Shown here: positions 8,353 to 17,459 of the stretch, piece after piece
How the letters are laid out: each line of letters begins with the position of its first letter
Numbering within the stretch: position 1 is the first letter of the stretch
NCBI RefSeq assembly: GCF_014196535.1
Contig: NZ_JACIDU010000011.1
Location: 62,001-126,000 of the forward strand
Direction of reading: 5' to 3'
Source: Allorhizobium borbori
GTDB taxonomy: Bacteria; Pseudomonadota; Alphaproteobacteria; Rhizobiales; Rhizobiaceae
DNA: 64,000 bases
Made by a program: the position numbers and the translations under genes
The notes under the pieces: model-generated
Databases searched by the model: none
What the model saw: only the letters and a program-made list of their open reading frames with translations
Told to the model about the DNA's origin: nothing

Positions 8353-9105
8353 GTGTCAAACGATCCGACCCATCAGTTCGTGGTTTCCCCGATTGTTCCG
8401 ATCGAAATCGGTGGCATCGACTTCTCTTTCACCAATGCTTCGCTGTTCATGGTCGCGACCGTTGCCGTCGCTTCCGGCTTCCTCTACTTCTCCACGTCGA
8501 GCCGTGGCCTCATTCCGGGCCGTACGCAGTCCGTGGCGGAAATGGCCTATGAGTTCATCGCCTCGATGCTGCGCGAAGGCGCCGGCACCCAGGGCATGAA
8601 GTTCTTCCCCTTCGTTTTCTCGCTCTTCATGTTCGTGCTGACGGCCAACCTTCTTGGCATGATGCCCTACTTCTTCACCGTCACCAGCCAGATCATCGTG
8701 ACCTTCGCGCTTGCCCTGCTGGTTATCGGCACTGTCGTCGTCTACGGTTTCTACAAGCACGGCACGCACTTCCTGCATGTCTTCATGCCGCCGGGCGTGC
8801 CCGCACTTCTCCTGCCGCTGGTTTCCGCGATTGAGGTCGTTTCCTTCCTCTCGCGTCCGATCAGCCTTTCCGTCCGTCTTTTCGCCAACATGCTGGCCGG
8901 CCACATCACCCTCAAGGTGTTTGCAGGCTTCGTTGCCTCCATGGGCGCGCTCGGTGCCGTCGGTGTCGGCGGTGCGGTTCTCCCCCTTCTCATGACGGTC
9001 GCCATGACCGCTCTCGAGTTCCTCGTTGCTTTCCTGCAGGCTTATGTCTTTGCGGTGCTCACTTGCATGTACCTCAACGACGCCGTGCACGGGGGAAGCC
9101 ACTAA
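8353..9105 (+). CDS. atpB: ATP synthase F0 subunit a
   Basis: A 250-residue subunit a, the proton half-channel stator of F0. It has five to six hydrophobic helices and the conserved segment [17 protein letters not shown] with the essential Arg, plus [23 protein letters not shown] at the C-terminus. The reading frame is open from 8323, but homology starts at [20 protein letters not shown]. The GTG at 8353, with AGAGAGG upstream, is therefore taken as start. It is followed after 81 bp by atpE with its own ribosome site (AAAGGAG). Confidence 0.95.
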   Translation: MSNDPTHQFVVSPIVPIEIGGIDFSFTNASLFMVATVAVASGFLYFSTSSRGLIPGRTQSVAEMAYEFIASMLREGAGTQGMKFFPFVFSLFMFVLTANLLGMMPYFFTVTSQIIVTFALALLVIGTVVVYGFYKHGTHFLHVFMPPGVPALLLPLVSAIEVVSFLSRPISLSVRLFANMLAGHITLKVFAGFVASMGALGAVGVGGAVLPLLMTVAMTALEFLVAFLQAYVFAVLTCMYLNDAVHGGSH

Positions 9106-9186
9106 AACCACGTTTGGCGCTCCTGGCCTCGTGGGTCGGTGCGCCGCACATTCCAGCCGCAACAACCATTCTAAAGGAGTTCTTAC

Positions 9187-9414
9187 ATGGAAGCGGAAGC
9201 AGCAAAGTTCATCGGCGCAGGTCTGGCTTGCCTTGGCATGGCTGGTACGTCCCTCGCTCTGGGCAACATCTTCGGCAGCTACCTGACCGGCGCTCTGCGC
9301 AACCCGTCCGCCGCTGACAGCCAGTTTGGCCGTCTGGTGTTCGGCTTTGCCGTTACGGAAGCTCTGGGCATCTTCTCGCTGCTCGTTGCCCTTCTCCTCC
9401 TGTTCGCCGTCTAA
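9187..9414 (+). CDS. atpE: ATP synthase F0 subunit c (proteolipid)
   Basis: A 75-residue hairpin of two membrane helices joined by the polar loop RNPSAADSQFGR. The proton-carrying carboxylate is Glu58 in FAVTEALGIF, as in other alphaproteobacteria. Subunit c forms the rotor ring of F0. AAAGGAG stands 8 nt before the ATG. High expression relative to the neighbouring subunits is expected because many copies are needed; the strong ribosome site and separate leader agree with this. Confidence 0.96.
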   Translation: MEAEAAKFIGAGLACLGMAGTSLALGNIFGSYLTGALRNPSAADSQFGRLVFGFAVTEALGIFSLLVALLLLFAV

Positions 9415-9498
9415 TTTTTCGGCGGGAATTCGGATCACGGCCGGCCTCTAGGCGCTGGCCGTGATCCTTTGCATCCGAGAGTACACCTGGAGGTGAGC

Positions 9499-10077
9499 AT
9501 GTTCATCAGCCCGGCATATGCAGAAACTGCGCCGGCCGAAGGAGCGACGCATACGGAAACCGGTACCGCCCACGAAGGTGCGTCCGGCGTTTTCCCGCCC
9601 TTCGACAGCCAGACCTATCCGTCCCAGATCCTGTGGCTGGTCATCACGTTCGGCCTGTTCTACATGCTCATGCAGAAGGTCATCGCACCGCGCATCGGCA
9701 GCATCCTCGAACAGCGTCACGACCGTATCGCTCAGGATCTCGACGAGGCCAGTCGCCTGAAGGCAGAAGCCGACGCCGCTGTCGAGGCCTATGAAAAGGA
9801 ACTGGCCGCCGCCAAGTCCAAGGCCGGTAGCATCGCCTCCACCGCCCGCGACGAAGCCAAGGCCAAGGCCGACGCAGAACGCGCAGCCGTGGAAGCCGAT
9901 CTGACCGCCAAGGTCGCCGCTGCGGAAGCCCGCATTGGCGAAATCAAGGCCAAGGCATTCACCGAAGTCGGCACCATCGCCGAAGAAACCGCATCCGCCA
10001 TCGTCGAACAGTTGATCGGCGCCACGGTTTCGGAAGGCGAGCTGAAGGCTGCGGTTTCCGCTGCCAAGGAGGCTTGA
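9499..10077 (+). CDS. atpG: ATP synthase F0 subunit b' (second b-type subunit)
   Basis: A 192-residue b-type stator subunit. One membrane helix (about 45-65, [19 protein letters not shown]) is followed by a long charged coiled coil rich in Ala/Glu/Lys. The N-terminus [15 protein letters not shown] resembles an exported tail. An in-frame ATG at 9469 exists, but the ATG at 9499 has GGAGGTGAG immediately upstream and is preferred. It pairs with the downstream b subunit to form the heterodimeric peripheral stalk typical of photosynthetic and alphaproteobacterial enzymes. The gene is 3 bp from the next. Confidence 0.93.
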   Translation: MFISPAYAETAPAEGATHTETGTAHEGASGVFPPFDSQTYPSQILWLVITFGLFYMLMQKVIAPRIGSILEQRHDRIAQDLDEASRLKAEADAAVEAYEKELAAAKSKAGSIASTARDEAKAKADAERAAVEADLTAKVAAAEARIGEIKAKAFTEVGTIAEETASAIVEQLIGATVSEGELKAAVSAAKEA

Positions 10078-10080
10078 TCC

Positions 10081-10566
10081 ATGCACTTCGACGCAACATT
10101 TTTCGCCTTTGTCGGTTTGCTGCTCTTCTTCGTGCTGATTGCCTACCTCAAGGTTCCGGGCATGATCGGCAAGTCGCTTGATGCCCGCGCTGCGAAGATT
10201 TCCGACGAACTGGCGGAAGCCAAGCGCCTTCGGGAAGAGGCACAGCATCTGCTGGCCGAATATCAGCGCAAGCGCAAGGAAGCCGAAGCCGAAGCCGCAG
10301 GCATCGTTGCTGCTGCTGAACGCGAAGCCGCCGCCCTGACTGCCGAAGCGCGCCAGAAGACGGAAGAATTCGTCGCTCGCCGCAACGCGCTGACCGAACA
10401 GAAGATCAAGCAGGCGGAAGCCGAAGCGATCCAGGTCGTTCGTGCCGCCGCTGTCGATCTGGCCATCGCAGCCGCCGAAAAGGTCGTTGCCGCCAAGGCC
10501 GATAGCAATGTGCAGAACAATCTGTTCCAGAGCGCGGTTGGTGAAGTGAAGGCCCGCCTGAACTGA
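10081..10566 (+). CDS. atpF: ATP synthase F0 subunit b
   Basis: A 161-residue b subunit. An N-terminal membrane helix (about 5-24, FFAFVGLLLFFVLIAYLKV) leads into a continuous helical, Ala/Glu/Lys/Arg-rich segment to the C-terminus. Together with b' it connects F0 subunit a with delta-alpha3 of F1 as the stator. It is the last gene of the F0 operon and starts 3 bp after b', consistent with translational coupling. An intrinsic terminator follows at 10593. Confidence 0.94.
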   Translation: MHFDATFFAFVGLLLFFVLIAYLKVPGMIGKSLDARAAKISDELAEAKRLREEAQHLLAEYQRKRKEAEAEAAGIVAAAEREAAALTAEARQKTEEFVARRNALTEQKIKQAEAEAIQVVRAAAVDLAIAAAEKVVAAKADSNVQNNLFQSAVGEVKARLN

Positions 10567-10592
10567 TCCCCTCGGTATCGTGAATATTGAAG

Positions 10593-10624
10593 AGGCCGGT
10601 TGCGAAAGCATCCGGCCTTTTTGT
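10593..10624 (+). terminator. Intrinsic terminator of the atp F0 operon
   Basis: AGGCCGG (10593-10599) pairs with CCGGCCT (10612-10618) and is followed by a T-run (TTTTTGTTT). It lies 26 bp after the atpF stop. Confidence 0.85.
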
Positions 10625-10638
10625 TTCCAGGGAAGCAA

Positions 10639-11094
10639 ATGACGGATGATGTCGAACTGCTCAAACGTGTCTCGCGCGTCCGGCATTTCATGCCGGACAT
10701 ATGGCGTGCGTGGCATGTCGAATATGACCGTCCATTTCCGGTTCCGCTTTCCACGGGAACGTGTGGACGGACCAGTCTGCTGTTGCAGAAGATATTGCAG
10801 GCCGATGGCTATGCTGCCCGCTGGTGTATCGGTTCAGCGTTGCAGGAGTGCGGTTTCTTCGATGGTGAGGGTTGGCGCAGCCATGCCTGGGTGGTCTGCT
10901 CGGATCTTATCCTGGATATCACGGCAGATCAGTTCGGCGCGCCACCGGTCATCGTTTCTCCCGTGGGCGACAGCCGCTACCGCGAGAGCAATGTCGATCC
11001 GGCGTCAGAGGTCTGGCAGGTCAAGCGGGATCTCGCCGCGTCGGAAGCAATGGTTCTGTGGCGCCGGCACAGCGAGGCTCATTCCTTGCCTTGA
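10639..11094 (+). CDS. Uncharacterised protein with transglutaminase/papain-like Cys-His-Asp triad
   Basis: A 151-residue soluble protein whose family I do not recognise by name. Its fold may be cysteine-peptidase or transglutaminase-like. [15 protein letters not shown] puts Cys42 at the start of a helix, and [20 protein letters not shown] supplies His82 and Asp93 on following strands, the classic order of that superfamily. Similar C...HAW...LD layouts are seen in small peptide-processing proteases, but no substrate can be named. The ATG at 10639 has CAGGGAAG upstream and is preferred over an upstream start that would overlap the terminator. The 3' end overlaps rnhB by 16 bp in convergent orientation. 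Confidence 0.7.
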   Translation: MTDDVELLKRVSRVRHFMPDIWRAWHVEYDRPFPVPLSTGTCGRTSLLLQKILQADGYAARWCIGSALQECGFFDGEGWRSHAWVVCSDLILDITADQFGAPPVIVSPVGDSRYRESNVDPASEVWQVKRDLAASEAMVLWRRHSEAHSLP

Positions 11095-11762
11095 ATGGCA
11101 CGAAGCGGTTTGAAGCTCATCCGGTGGAGCGCGCAGGCCCCCTGATCCTTGATCGCCTGTCTGTGGCTCTCCGTGGGATAGCCCGCGTGCTTGGCGAAGC
11201 CATATGCTGGGTAAACCGTATCGGCCCGCTTCATCATCCGGTCGCGTGTCACCTTGGCGAGAATGGAAGCCGCGGCAATCGACACACTGCGGCTGTCGCC
11301 CTTGACGATAGCCTTGGCGGGCAGACCGGTGCCGGGCGGCACGTCGCGCCCGTCGGACAGGACGAAGCGGGCGGGCACCGAGAGCGAAAGCACCGCCCGG
11401 CGCATCGCATCCAGGCTTGCCTTACGAATGTCGGTGGCATCAATTCGTTCCGGGCCAGACGAGGCGATGGCGACGGCCAGCGCCGTTTCGATGATATGCT
11501 CGAACAGGCGTTCGCGCTGCGCTTCGGTCAGCTTCTTCGAATCGTTCAGGCCCTCGGGAATATTGTCGGGATCGAGGATGACCGCGGCGGCAACCACGGG
11601 CCCGGCGAGCGGGCCTCGGCCGGCCTCATCCGTGCCTGCCACCGGCCAGTAGCCGAGCGCTTTCGCCTCCAGCTCGAAACTGAAATCAGGCGCCGTAAGC
11701 TTCTCCATAACGGGAAGCGCGGAAAAAAGGGCAGGAGAATCGGAGGGTGCGCGACGTTTCAT
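11079..11762 (-). CDS. rnhB: Ribonuclease HII
   Basis: A 227-residue RNase HII that nicks RNA in RNA-DNA hybrids and single misincorporated ribonucleotides. The catalytic acidic motif [19 protein letters not shown] (Asp-Glu) is near residue 43. [25 protein letters not shown] and [17 protein letters not shown] follow in canonical order. The N-terminus carries about 35 extra residues before the domain, common in rhizobia; a later Met (MEKLTAPDF) is an alternative start. It is convergent with the transglutaminase-like gene and downstream of the radical SAM gene on the same strand. Confidence 0.93.
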   Translation of the reverse strand: MKRRAPSDSPALFSALPVMEKLTAPDFSFELEAKALGYWPVAGTDEAGRGPLAGPVVAAAVILDPDNIPEGLNDSKKLTEAQRERLFEHIIETALAVAIASSGPERIDATDIRKASLDAMRRAVLSLSVPARFVLSDGRDVPPGTGLPAKAIVKGDSRSVSIAAASILAKVTRDRMMKRADTVYPAYGFAKHAGYPTESHRQAIKDQGACALHRMSFKPLRAIQGKE

Positions 11763-11768
11763 GCGGTA

Positions 11769-12026
11769 TCAGTCGCACGCGTCCCCGATCTCCCGCAAGT
11801 CCTCCGGCCGCTTCTGGAACATGCGGCGGACCGTAAAGCGGCCGGAGGTGTCGGGCGAGGCGGTGGGATTGCTCGACCCGAACCGATCCAGCCGAGGCAA
11901 AAGCCGGATCGGGAACCAATTCGCGATGGCGGCGCGAACCGGATGATGATGCCCCTTACCGGTGACGAGGGGCGAAAACCAAAGCATGCGGCGCAAAACC
12001 GCCTGGTGGCTTTGCGATAACGGCAT
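11769..12026 (-). CDS. Hypothetical small protein (85 aa)
   Basis: An 85-residue reading frame in the gap between rnhB and the radical SAM gene, on the same strand as both and 6 bp upstream of rnhB. Composition is protein-like, with spread aromatic and charged residues (RRMLWFSPLVTGKGHHHPVR, AIANWFPIRLLPRLDRFG). A competing frame here (11759-12121) looks like an Arg/Pro/Ala-rich shadow. There is no signal peptide or membrane helix and no family I can name. The short gap suggests cotranscription with rnhB. Whether it is translated is uncertain. Confidence 0.45.
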   Translation of the reverse strand: MPLSQSHQAVLRRMLWFSPLVTGKGHHHPVRAAIANWFPIRLLPRLDRFGSSNPTASPDTSGRFTVRRMFQKRPEDLREIGDACD

Positions 12027-12089
12027 GCGCAGAACCGAAGGCCTGGGGCGCTGGCGGCGAATCGGAGAGATCGCGACGCGCTTTGGGCT

Positions 12090-13247
12090 TCACAGAAGCG
12101 AAAGCTGCACACCGCTGCCATTGGGTGGCACGAAGAGGTCGTCGCGCATCGGCATGCCGCGCCGGGTCAGTTCCAGCCGCTTGGCGGCAAGCTCAAAACG
12201 CCGGCTGATCTGCCAGGCATAGGGACCGGCCCCCTTCATGCGTTTGCCGAACTCGGCATCGTAGTCCTTGCCGCCTCGCATCGAGCGCACCAGCGACATG
12301 ACGTGCTGGTAGCGATGCGGATAATGGCGCAGCAGCCACTCGCGAAAGAGCGGGCTTACCTCCAGCGGCAGGCGCAGCAGCACATAGCTGGCCTCGCGCG
12401 CGCCGCAGGCTTTGGCCGCCTCCAGAATGCGCTCGATTTCGTGGTCATTGAGCGCGGGAATGATCGGCGAGGCCAGAACGCCGACGGGAATACCCGCCTC
12501 GCTCAGCGCCTTGATGGCTTCCAGTCGCCGGGTGGGCGTGGAGGCGCGCGGTTCCATCAATCGCGCCAGCTTGCGGTCGAGCGTGGTCACCGAAATGCCG
12601 ACCTTGGCGAGCCCTTGCTCGGCCATGCCGGCGAGGACGTCGATGTCACGCATCACCATGGCCGACTTGGTAACGATGGTCACCGGATGCCTGGCAGCCG
12701 CCAGCACCTCAAGGATCTGCCGCATGATGCGCCATTCCTTCTCGATGGGCTGGTAGGGGTCGGTATTGGTGCCGATGGCGATCGTGCGCGGCTTGTAGCC
12801 CGGCTTCGACAGTTCCCGCTCCAGCAGCCTTGCCGCGTCCGGCTTGGCGAAGAGCTTCGATTCGAAATCGAGCCCCGCAGAAAGTCCCATATAGCTGTGC
12901 GTCGGGCGTGCGAAACAGTAGATGCAGCCATGTTCGCAGCCCCGGTAGGGATTGATCGAGCGGTCAAAGGGAATGTCGGGCGATTCATTGCGGGTGATGA
13001 TGGCGCGCGGCTTTTCCACCTGCACTTCAGTACGGAAGGGCTCGAGCGTTTCCATCGTCTCCCAGCCGTCGTCGAACACCTCCTTTTCCTGCGTCTCGAA
13101 GCGCCCCGCCGGGTTCATGGCCGCGCCACGCCCACGCCGGCGTCCGTCATCGACGCGCAGGCCGGATGTGCTGATCAGCGCTTCAGCCATATCTGTCGTG
13201 TTGGCAGGCGCAAAAGCAGCCTGCCCCGAAAGGGACGCCTGGATCAT
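12090..13247 (-). CDS. PA0069-family radical SAM protein
   Basis: A 385-residue radical SAM enzyme with the Fe-S motif CEHGCIYC (CX3CX2C) at about 108-115 inside INPYRGCEHGCIYCFARPTH. Homologues are labelled PA0069 or SplB-like and have unknown substrates. Other landmarks are IGTNTDPYQPIEKEWR, TIVTKSAMVMRD and a C-terminal ISRRFELAAKRLEL helix. The first 60 residues (including GRRRGRGAAMNPAGRFE) are basic and typical of this subfamily. The start at 13247 is the natural open-frame ATG. It is divergent from the glycosyltransferase-like gene, with a 130-bp promoter region between. Confidence 0.87.
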   Translation of the reverse strand: MIQASLSGQAAFAPANTTDMAEALISTSGLRVDDGRRRGRGAAMNPAGRFETQEKEVFDDGWETMETLEPFRTEVQVEKPRAIITRNESPDIPFDRSINPYRGCEHGCIYCFARPTHSYMGLSAGLDFESKLFAKPDAARLLERELSKPGYKPRTIAIGTNTDPYQPIEKEWRIMRQILEVLAAARHPVTIVTKSAMVMRDIDVLAGMAEQGLAKVGISVTTLDRKLARLMEPRASTPTRRLEAIKALSEAGIPVGVLASPIIPALNDHEIERILEAAKACGAREASYVLLRLPLEVSPLFREWLLRHYPHRYQHVMSLVRSMRGGKDYDAEFGKRMKGAGPYAWQISRRFELAAKRLELTRRGMPMRDDLFVPPNGSGVQLSLL

Positions 13248-13377
13248 GGGGAACTCCTTGATGACGCATCTACCGCCTCAATAACTTTATTCCTATCGTT
13301 GGAACGTGAACAATGCAAGAACAAAAATGCGAAATCCGTCGATGGCATTTCCGGTTGCAATGCGGTAGATGTGACAA

Positions 13378-13896
13378 ATGCTTACTGTGCTGATGGAATG
13401 CCTCGATCAGGAACCGGAACTTGCCCAATCGCTCGCTGTGCTCGTCAGCGGCGCGGTGGAGGGGCTCGTCAGCGATGTCGTGGTGCTCGATCGCGGCTCG
13501 AAGGATGGCACGGAACGGGTCGCGGAGGCGGCGGGTTGTCGGTTCCATAGCGATTGGGATCTCAACCAGGTGCTGGGTTCCGTGCGCGGCGAATGGCTCC
13601 TCCTGATGGAGCCGGGCGCGCGCCCGCAATTCGGCTGGGTGGACGAGATTGCCGAATATATGTCGATGAACCGCGACCCCGTGCGGTTCTCACCGTCGCG
13701 CCATTATCGTCGTCCGCTGCTGAAGCGGTTGATCGAGCGGGCGCAGCCGCTGGAAACCGGTGTCATCCTGTCGCGCAATCAGGCGCTTGGCCTCGCGCGG
13801 GCGGATATGAAGCTGAGCGAGCTTGCACGCGGCGTGAAATCCCGCCGGCTGGCGAGCGAAATGATCCCTGCCTGGGCGGCCCGAACGCTCCGCTGA
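13378..13896 (+). CDS. Small GT2-like (glycosyltransferase family 2) protein
   Basis: A 172-residue protein resembling the N-terminal nucleotide-sugar binding half of GT2 glycosyltransferases. It begins with a strand (MLTVLMECLDQEPE), then DVVVLDRGSKDGTERVAEAAGC (a VVVDxGSxDGT-like motif), then GEWLLLMEPGARPQFGWVDE, where MEPG occupies the place of the DxD. The usual DxD and acceptor-side residues are altered or absent, and the protein is about half the length of classical members. Catalysis is therefore uncertain; similar short proteins occur in rhizobia. It is convergent with moaB. Confidence 0.65.
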   Translation: MLTVLMECLDQEPELAQSLAVLVSGAVEGLVSDVVVLDRGSKDGTERVAEAAGCRFHSDWDLNQVLGSVRGEWLLLMEPGARPQFGWVDEIAEYMSMNRDPVRFSPSRHYRRPLLKRLIERAQPLETGVILSRNQALGLARADMKLSELARGVKSRRLASEMIPAWAARTLR

Positions 13897-13897
13897 T

Positions 13898-14440
13898 TCA
13901 GCCCTTGCGGCGCAGGTGCTCATCGAGACGCGGCATGATCTCGACGAAATTGCAGGGCCGGTGACGATAGTCGAGCTGATCCTTGAGAATGCCGTCCCAC
14001 CCGTCCTTGCAAGCCCCCGGCGAACCCGGCAGGCAGAACACGAAGACCGTGCCGATCAGGCCGGCGGTGGCGCGTGACTGGATGGTCGATGTGCCGATCT
14101 TGTCGAAGGAAATGCGGTGGAAGACCTGCGAGAACCCGTCCATGCGCTTGTCGAACAGGGGCTCAAGCGCCTCCGGTGTCACGTCGCGACCGGTAAAACC
14201 CGTGCCGCCGGTGGTAATCACCACATCCGCCACCTTGGCCTCGACCCAGCCGAGCACGGTTTCGCGGATACGATCCTTGTCATCGGGGGCGATGGCCCGC
14301 GCGGCAAGCCGGTGGCCGGCGGCCTGTAAACGGTCCGCGAGTGTCTGGCCGGATTTGTCGTCCTCCAGCGTTCGCGTGTCGGAGACGGTCAGAACGGCGA
14401 TGTCGAGCGGAATGAAACTCTTTTCAGCCGAATGCGTCAT
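13898..14440 (-). CDS. moaB: Molybdenum cofactor biosynthesis protein B (MoaB/Mog family)
   Basis: A 180-residue MoaB, the molybdopterin adenylylation-type fold. Motifs seen are VLTVSDTRTLEDDKSGQTL near the N-terminus, VITTGGTGFTGRDVTPEAL in the middle (GGTG nucleotide/MPT site), and FCLPGSPGACKDGWDGIL near the C-terminus. Its ATG overlaps the ispE stop by 4 bp, so it is translationally coupled to ispE. The link to Moco fits the mod transport genes elsewhere in the window, though they are about 28 kb away. The 3' end abuts the GT2-like gene. Confidence 0.93.
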   Translation of the reverse strand: MTHSAEKSFIPLDIAVLTVSDTRTLEDDKSGQTLADRLQAAGHRLAARAIAPDDKDRIRETVLGWVEAKVADVVITTGGTGFTGRDVTPEALEPLFDKRMDGFSQVFHRISFDKIGTSTIQSRATAGLIGTVFVFCLPGSPGACKDGWDGILKDQLDYRHRPCNFVEIMPRLDEHLRRKG

Positions 14441-15318
14441 GGTTCGTCTCCTGAAACGGTGGTCATGGCCTGCACGAACCAGCCGGGCTGGGCGCTGCGA
14501 AGGTTGCGTTCGGCGGCGCGTGCGGCCTCCCGGGTCTCGTAAAGACCGAAGCAGGTGGCGCCCGAGCCGGACATGCAGGCAAGCCGCGCACCGGTCAGGT
14601 TCATGAGCGTGGTGATGAAGCCGATCTCCGGCACGATCTGCCGGGCCGCTGGCTCCAGGTCGTTACGCTGGCCGGCGAGAAAGTCGATCCAGTCCGTCAG
14701 CGCGAAGGAGGAAGGCAGCGGCTCCATTGGCGGGTTGTCGCGGCGGGCCAGCCGGCGAAAAGTCTCCGGCGTCGAAACCGGTTTCAGCGGGTTGACGAGC
14801 AGCAGATTGAGCGAGGGCAGGGTGGTGACGGGTGTGAGATCCTCGCCCACGCCACGGGCGATTGCAGGCCGGCCGGCAAGGCACATGGGCACATCCGCGC
14901 CCAGTCTGAGGGCGAGTGTCGCCAGCGTCGCATCGGGAAGGGTAGCATTCCACACCCGCATGAGCGCGCGCAGCGCCGCCGCCGCGTCCGCCGAACCGCC
15001 GCCAATGCCCGAGGCGACCGGAAGGTTCTTTTCCAGATGCAGCACCACGGGCGGGGTGTCGCCGCCTGCGGCCTGAACGGCGTCTCTCAGAAGATCGCGC
15101 GCGCGGATGACGAGATTGCCGCCATCGGTCTCAAGCCCCTTAGAGAACGGCCCGGATAGGGTGAAATCATCCGTATCGGCAAGGCGGGCGGTCAGAAGAT
15201 CGCCGCGCTCGGTAAAGGTCACGAGACTGTCGAGAAGATGATAGCCATCCTCGCGCTGCCCGGTCACATGCAGCGCGAGATTGATCTTGGCCGGCGCGGT
15301 CTCGACAACCAGGCTCAC
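14437..15318 (-). CDS. ispE: 4-diphosphocytidyl-2-C-methyl-D-erythritol kinase
   Basis: A 293-residue GHMP kinase of the MEP isoprenoid pathway, phosphorylating CDP-methylerythritol with ATP. It opens with APAKINLALHVTGQREDGYH (substrate-binding Lys and DGYH). It carries the ATP loop LPVASGIGGGSADAAAALRAL at about 95-115 and a C-terminal motif ARLACMSGSGATCFGL. Start and stop overlap its neighbours by 4 bp each (ATGA type), giving the operon TPR/LysM-ispE-moaB. dxs of the same pathway is encoded at 56-58 kb, and a polyprenyl synthase that uses the products is immediately upstream. Confidence 0.94.
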   Translation of the reverse strand: MSLVVETAPAKINLALHVTGQREDGYHLLDSLVTFTERGDLLTARLADTDDFTLSGPFSKGLETDGGNLVIRARDLLRDAVQAAGGDTPPVVLHLEKNLPVASGIGGGSADAAAALRALMRVWNATLPDATLATLALRLGADVPMCLAGRPAIARGVGEDLTPVTTLPSLNLLLVNPLKPVSTPETFRRLARRDNPPMEPLPSSFALTDWIDFLAGQRNDLEPAARQIVPEIGFITTLMNLTGARLACMSGSGATCFGLYETREAARAAERNLRSAQPGWFVQAMTTVSGDEP

Positions 15319-17342
15319 GGCTGTTCGGGTTCGGCCGAAGGCACGACCAGAACCTGGCCGGGCTCTAGCCGGTTCGGATATTTCTGCAGGGCCGGATTGG
15401 CCTTGATGAGATCAACGAAGCGGTTGCCGTCGCCAAACACCTTCACGGCGATCTTCCACAGCGTATCGCCGGGCTGAACCGTATAGGTATCCTGCTCGAC
15501 AGCACTTTCCTCGGCGGCAGCCTTGGCCTTTTCGGCTTCGAACGCGGTCTTGGCCTTTTCGGCCTGTGCGACTTCTTCAGGCGTCAGGTCCGGCAGGCCA
15601 TTCTTGATCTTTTCCTCGATCTTCGGAATTTCGGCCGCTTCCGGCTTGAGTTCCAGCGCGTTTTTCCACTGGAACCCGGCTTCCAGCTTGCGGCCCACAC
15701 GCCAGTAGGCATCGCCCAGATGGTCATTGATGGTCGAATCGCCGGCGCGCAGCGAGGTCGCGCGCTCCAGTTCTTCCACGGCGGCATCGAAGCGGCCAAG
15801 GCGATAATAGGCCCAGCCAAGCGAATCGACGATGTAACCGTCATCCGGCCGCAGCTCCACGGCCTTGCGGATCATCTCGAGCCCCTTGTCGAGGTTCTTG
15901 TTCATGTCCACCCAAGAATAGCCGAGATAGTTCAGAACCTGCGGCTGGTCCGGATTGAGCTCCAGCGCCTTGAGGAAATTCGGCTCTGCCTTGTCCCATT
16001 GCTTCAGGCGCTCGTATGCAATGCCGCGCTGGAAGAAGATCGACCAGTTCTGCGGCTTGGCACTGTTGCCGATCACCTCGGCGGCACGATCATAGTTCGC
16101 CGCCATTTCCGCATAGTCCTTGGCGTCGGAAAGAACGCTGCCATAGGAGAGGTAGCTGCGCAGGTCGGTAGGATCGGCATCGATCAGCGATTTCAGATGC
16201 TTGCGCGCCTCGTCCACCTCGCCGGTCTGGGCCAGCGCCAGGCCGAGCTGCAACTCCGAGATGCGGCGCATCGGCGAGTTTTCCGGCACCTTGCGGTAGA
16301 ATTCGATGGCTTCCTTCGGCCGTTCCAGCTCGTCGGCAATGCCGCCCAGAAGAATAAGCGTGTCGGCGCTTTTCGGATCGAGAGCGCTGGCAATCTGCAT
16401 GTAGAGGCTGACGACATCCTCGGCACCCGGACGGTTCAGCGCCCCGCCGATGGAAAACAGCACCGCGCTCGCCCCTTCCGTCGGGTCCGTCACCTGCTGG
16501 ATCTGTGGTTCGTCCTTCTCGATGGACGCGCGCAACGCCTTCAGCGGCGCATAATTCGGTGTCACGGTCTCGCCGGCGGAAATGCTGTCGAGCGCCTTCT
16601 GCTTGTTGCCGCTGGCGGCCTCCAGCCGCGCCAGCGCCATCACGGCGCGCATGAAGGTATCCGGCGCGGTACCCGCACCCTCACGGTCCGTCACGGCGGC
16701 GGAGAGGAACTTGCGGGCCTTGACGGGGTCGCCGGCGACAATCGCCAGCGCGCCGCCATGGTAGTTGCGAAACAGCGCGTACCAGTCCGGCCCTTTCAGC
16801 TTCTCGATCTGGGAAACGGCTTCCGCGCCCTTGCCGGCACCCACCTGCGCCCAGGCGGAAAGAAGGCTGTTCATCAGCCGGTCCAGATCGTTCGGGCCGT
16901 TATATTTCAGGATGGCGTCGGCGCTTGCGTAATCCTTGCGGCGAATGGCATCGGTGGCGCGCACCACGGTCGTCACGCGCTCGAAGGCCTTGTCGTCCTT
17001 CAGCTCTTCGGCAAGCTTGGCGCCCTCTTCGAAGGCGCCGCTCATCAGCAGCGTGAACATCAGCCGTTCGCGGATTTCGATGTGACCGGGCTCAATCGCC
17101 AGCGCCTTTTTATAAAGCTGGGCGGCGGTCTTGTAATCCTTGTCGGTGTCGGCGTTACCGGCGGCCAGAAGCGCGCCGGAGAAGCTGGTGACGCTTTCCG
17201 GGTCGAAGCTTTCGGTTTCCGCCGTCTTCGGCTGGGTGTCCTCGGCCAGCGCCGGAAGCGCGCCGAGGCCGAGTAGCAGAACGAACGCCGTGCCGGAAAG
17301 CAGGCGAAGGGCGGAACCGTGCCGCATGGAAAAGCCTTTCAT
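15315..17342 (-). CDS. Exported tetratricopeptide repeat protein with C-terminal LysM domain
   Basis: A 675-residue protein with a signal peptide (basic start, LLSGTAFVLLLGLGALPALA, cleavage near residue 33). TPR-type helical repeats run from about 60 to 580; clear units include YKTAAQLYKKALAIEPGH, WDKAEPNFLKALELNPDQ and GLEMIRKAVELRPDDGYI. An acidic/Lys-Ala linker leads to a LysM domain (about 620-670: TYTVQPGDTLWKIAVKVFGDG). LysM binds peptidoglycan, so the protein probably scaffolds an envelope complex in the periplasm. The ATG at 17342 gives MKGFSMRHG; the second Met at codon 6 is an equal alternative. It is first in the operon with ispE and moaB. Confidence 0.85.
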   Translation of the reverse strand: MKGFSMRHGSALRLLSGTAFVLLLGLGALPALAEDTQPKTAETESFDPESVTSFSGALLAAGNADTDKDYKTAAQLYKKALAIEPGHIEIRERLMFTLLMSGAFEEGAKLAEELKDDKAFERVTTVVRATDAIRRKDYASADAILKYNGPNDLDRLMNSLLSAWAQVGAGKGAEAVSQIEKLKGPDWYALFRNYHGGALAIVAGDPVKARKFLSAAVTDREGAGTAPDTFMRAVMALARLEAASGNKQKALDSISAGETVTPNYAPLKALRASIEKDEPQIQQVTDPTEGASAVLFSIGGALNRPGAEDVVSLYMQIASALDPKSADTLILLGGIADELERPKEAIEFYRKVPENSPMRRISELQLGLALAQTGEVDEARKHLKSLIDADPTDLRSYLSYGSVLSDAKDYAEMAANYDRAAEVIGNSAKPQNWSIFFQRGIAYERLKQWDKAEPNFLKALELNPDQPQVLNYLGYSWVDMNKNLDKGLEMIRKAVELRPDDGYIVDSLGWAYYRLGRFDAAVEELERATSLRAGDSTINDHLGDAYWRVGRKLEAGFQWKNALELKPEAAEIPKIEEKIKNGLPDLTPEEVAQAEKAKTAFEAEKAKAAAEESAVEQDTYTVQPGDTLWKIAVKVFGDGNRFVDLIKANPALQKYPNRLEPGQVLVVPSAEPEQP

Positions 17343-17459
17343 CAGAATTCACCGGCTCTGGCCGGGGCGAAGGAGGACGGGTCTTCGCGGGCCGAGTCAT
17401 TCACGCGCAGGATGGCTTTTTTGTAGCAGCGTCGCAAGAAATTCCCTTGCTTCACGACC

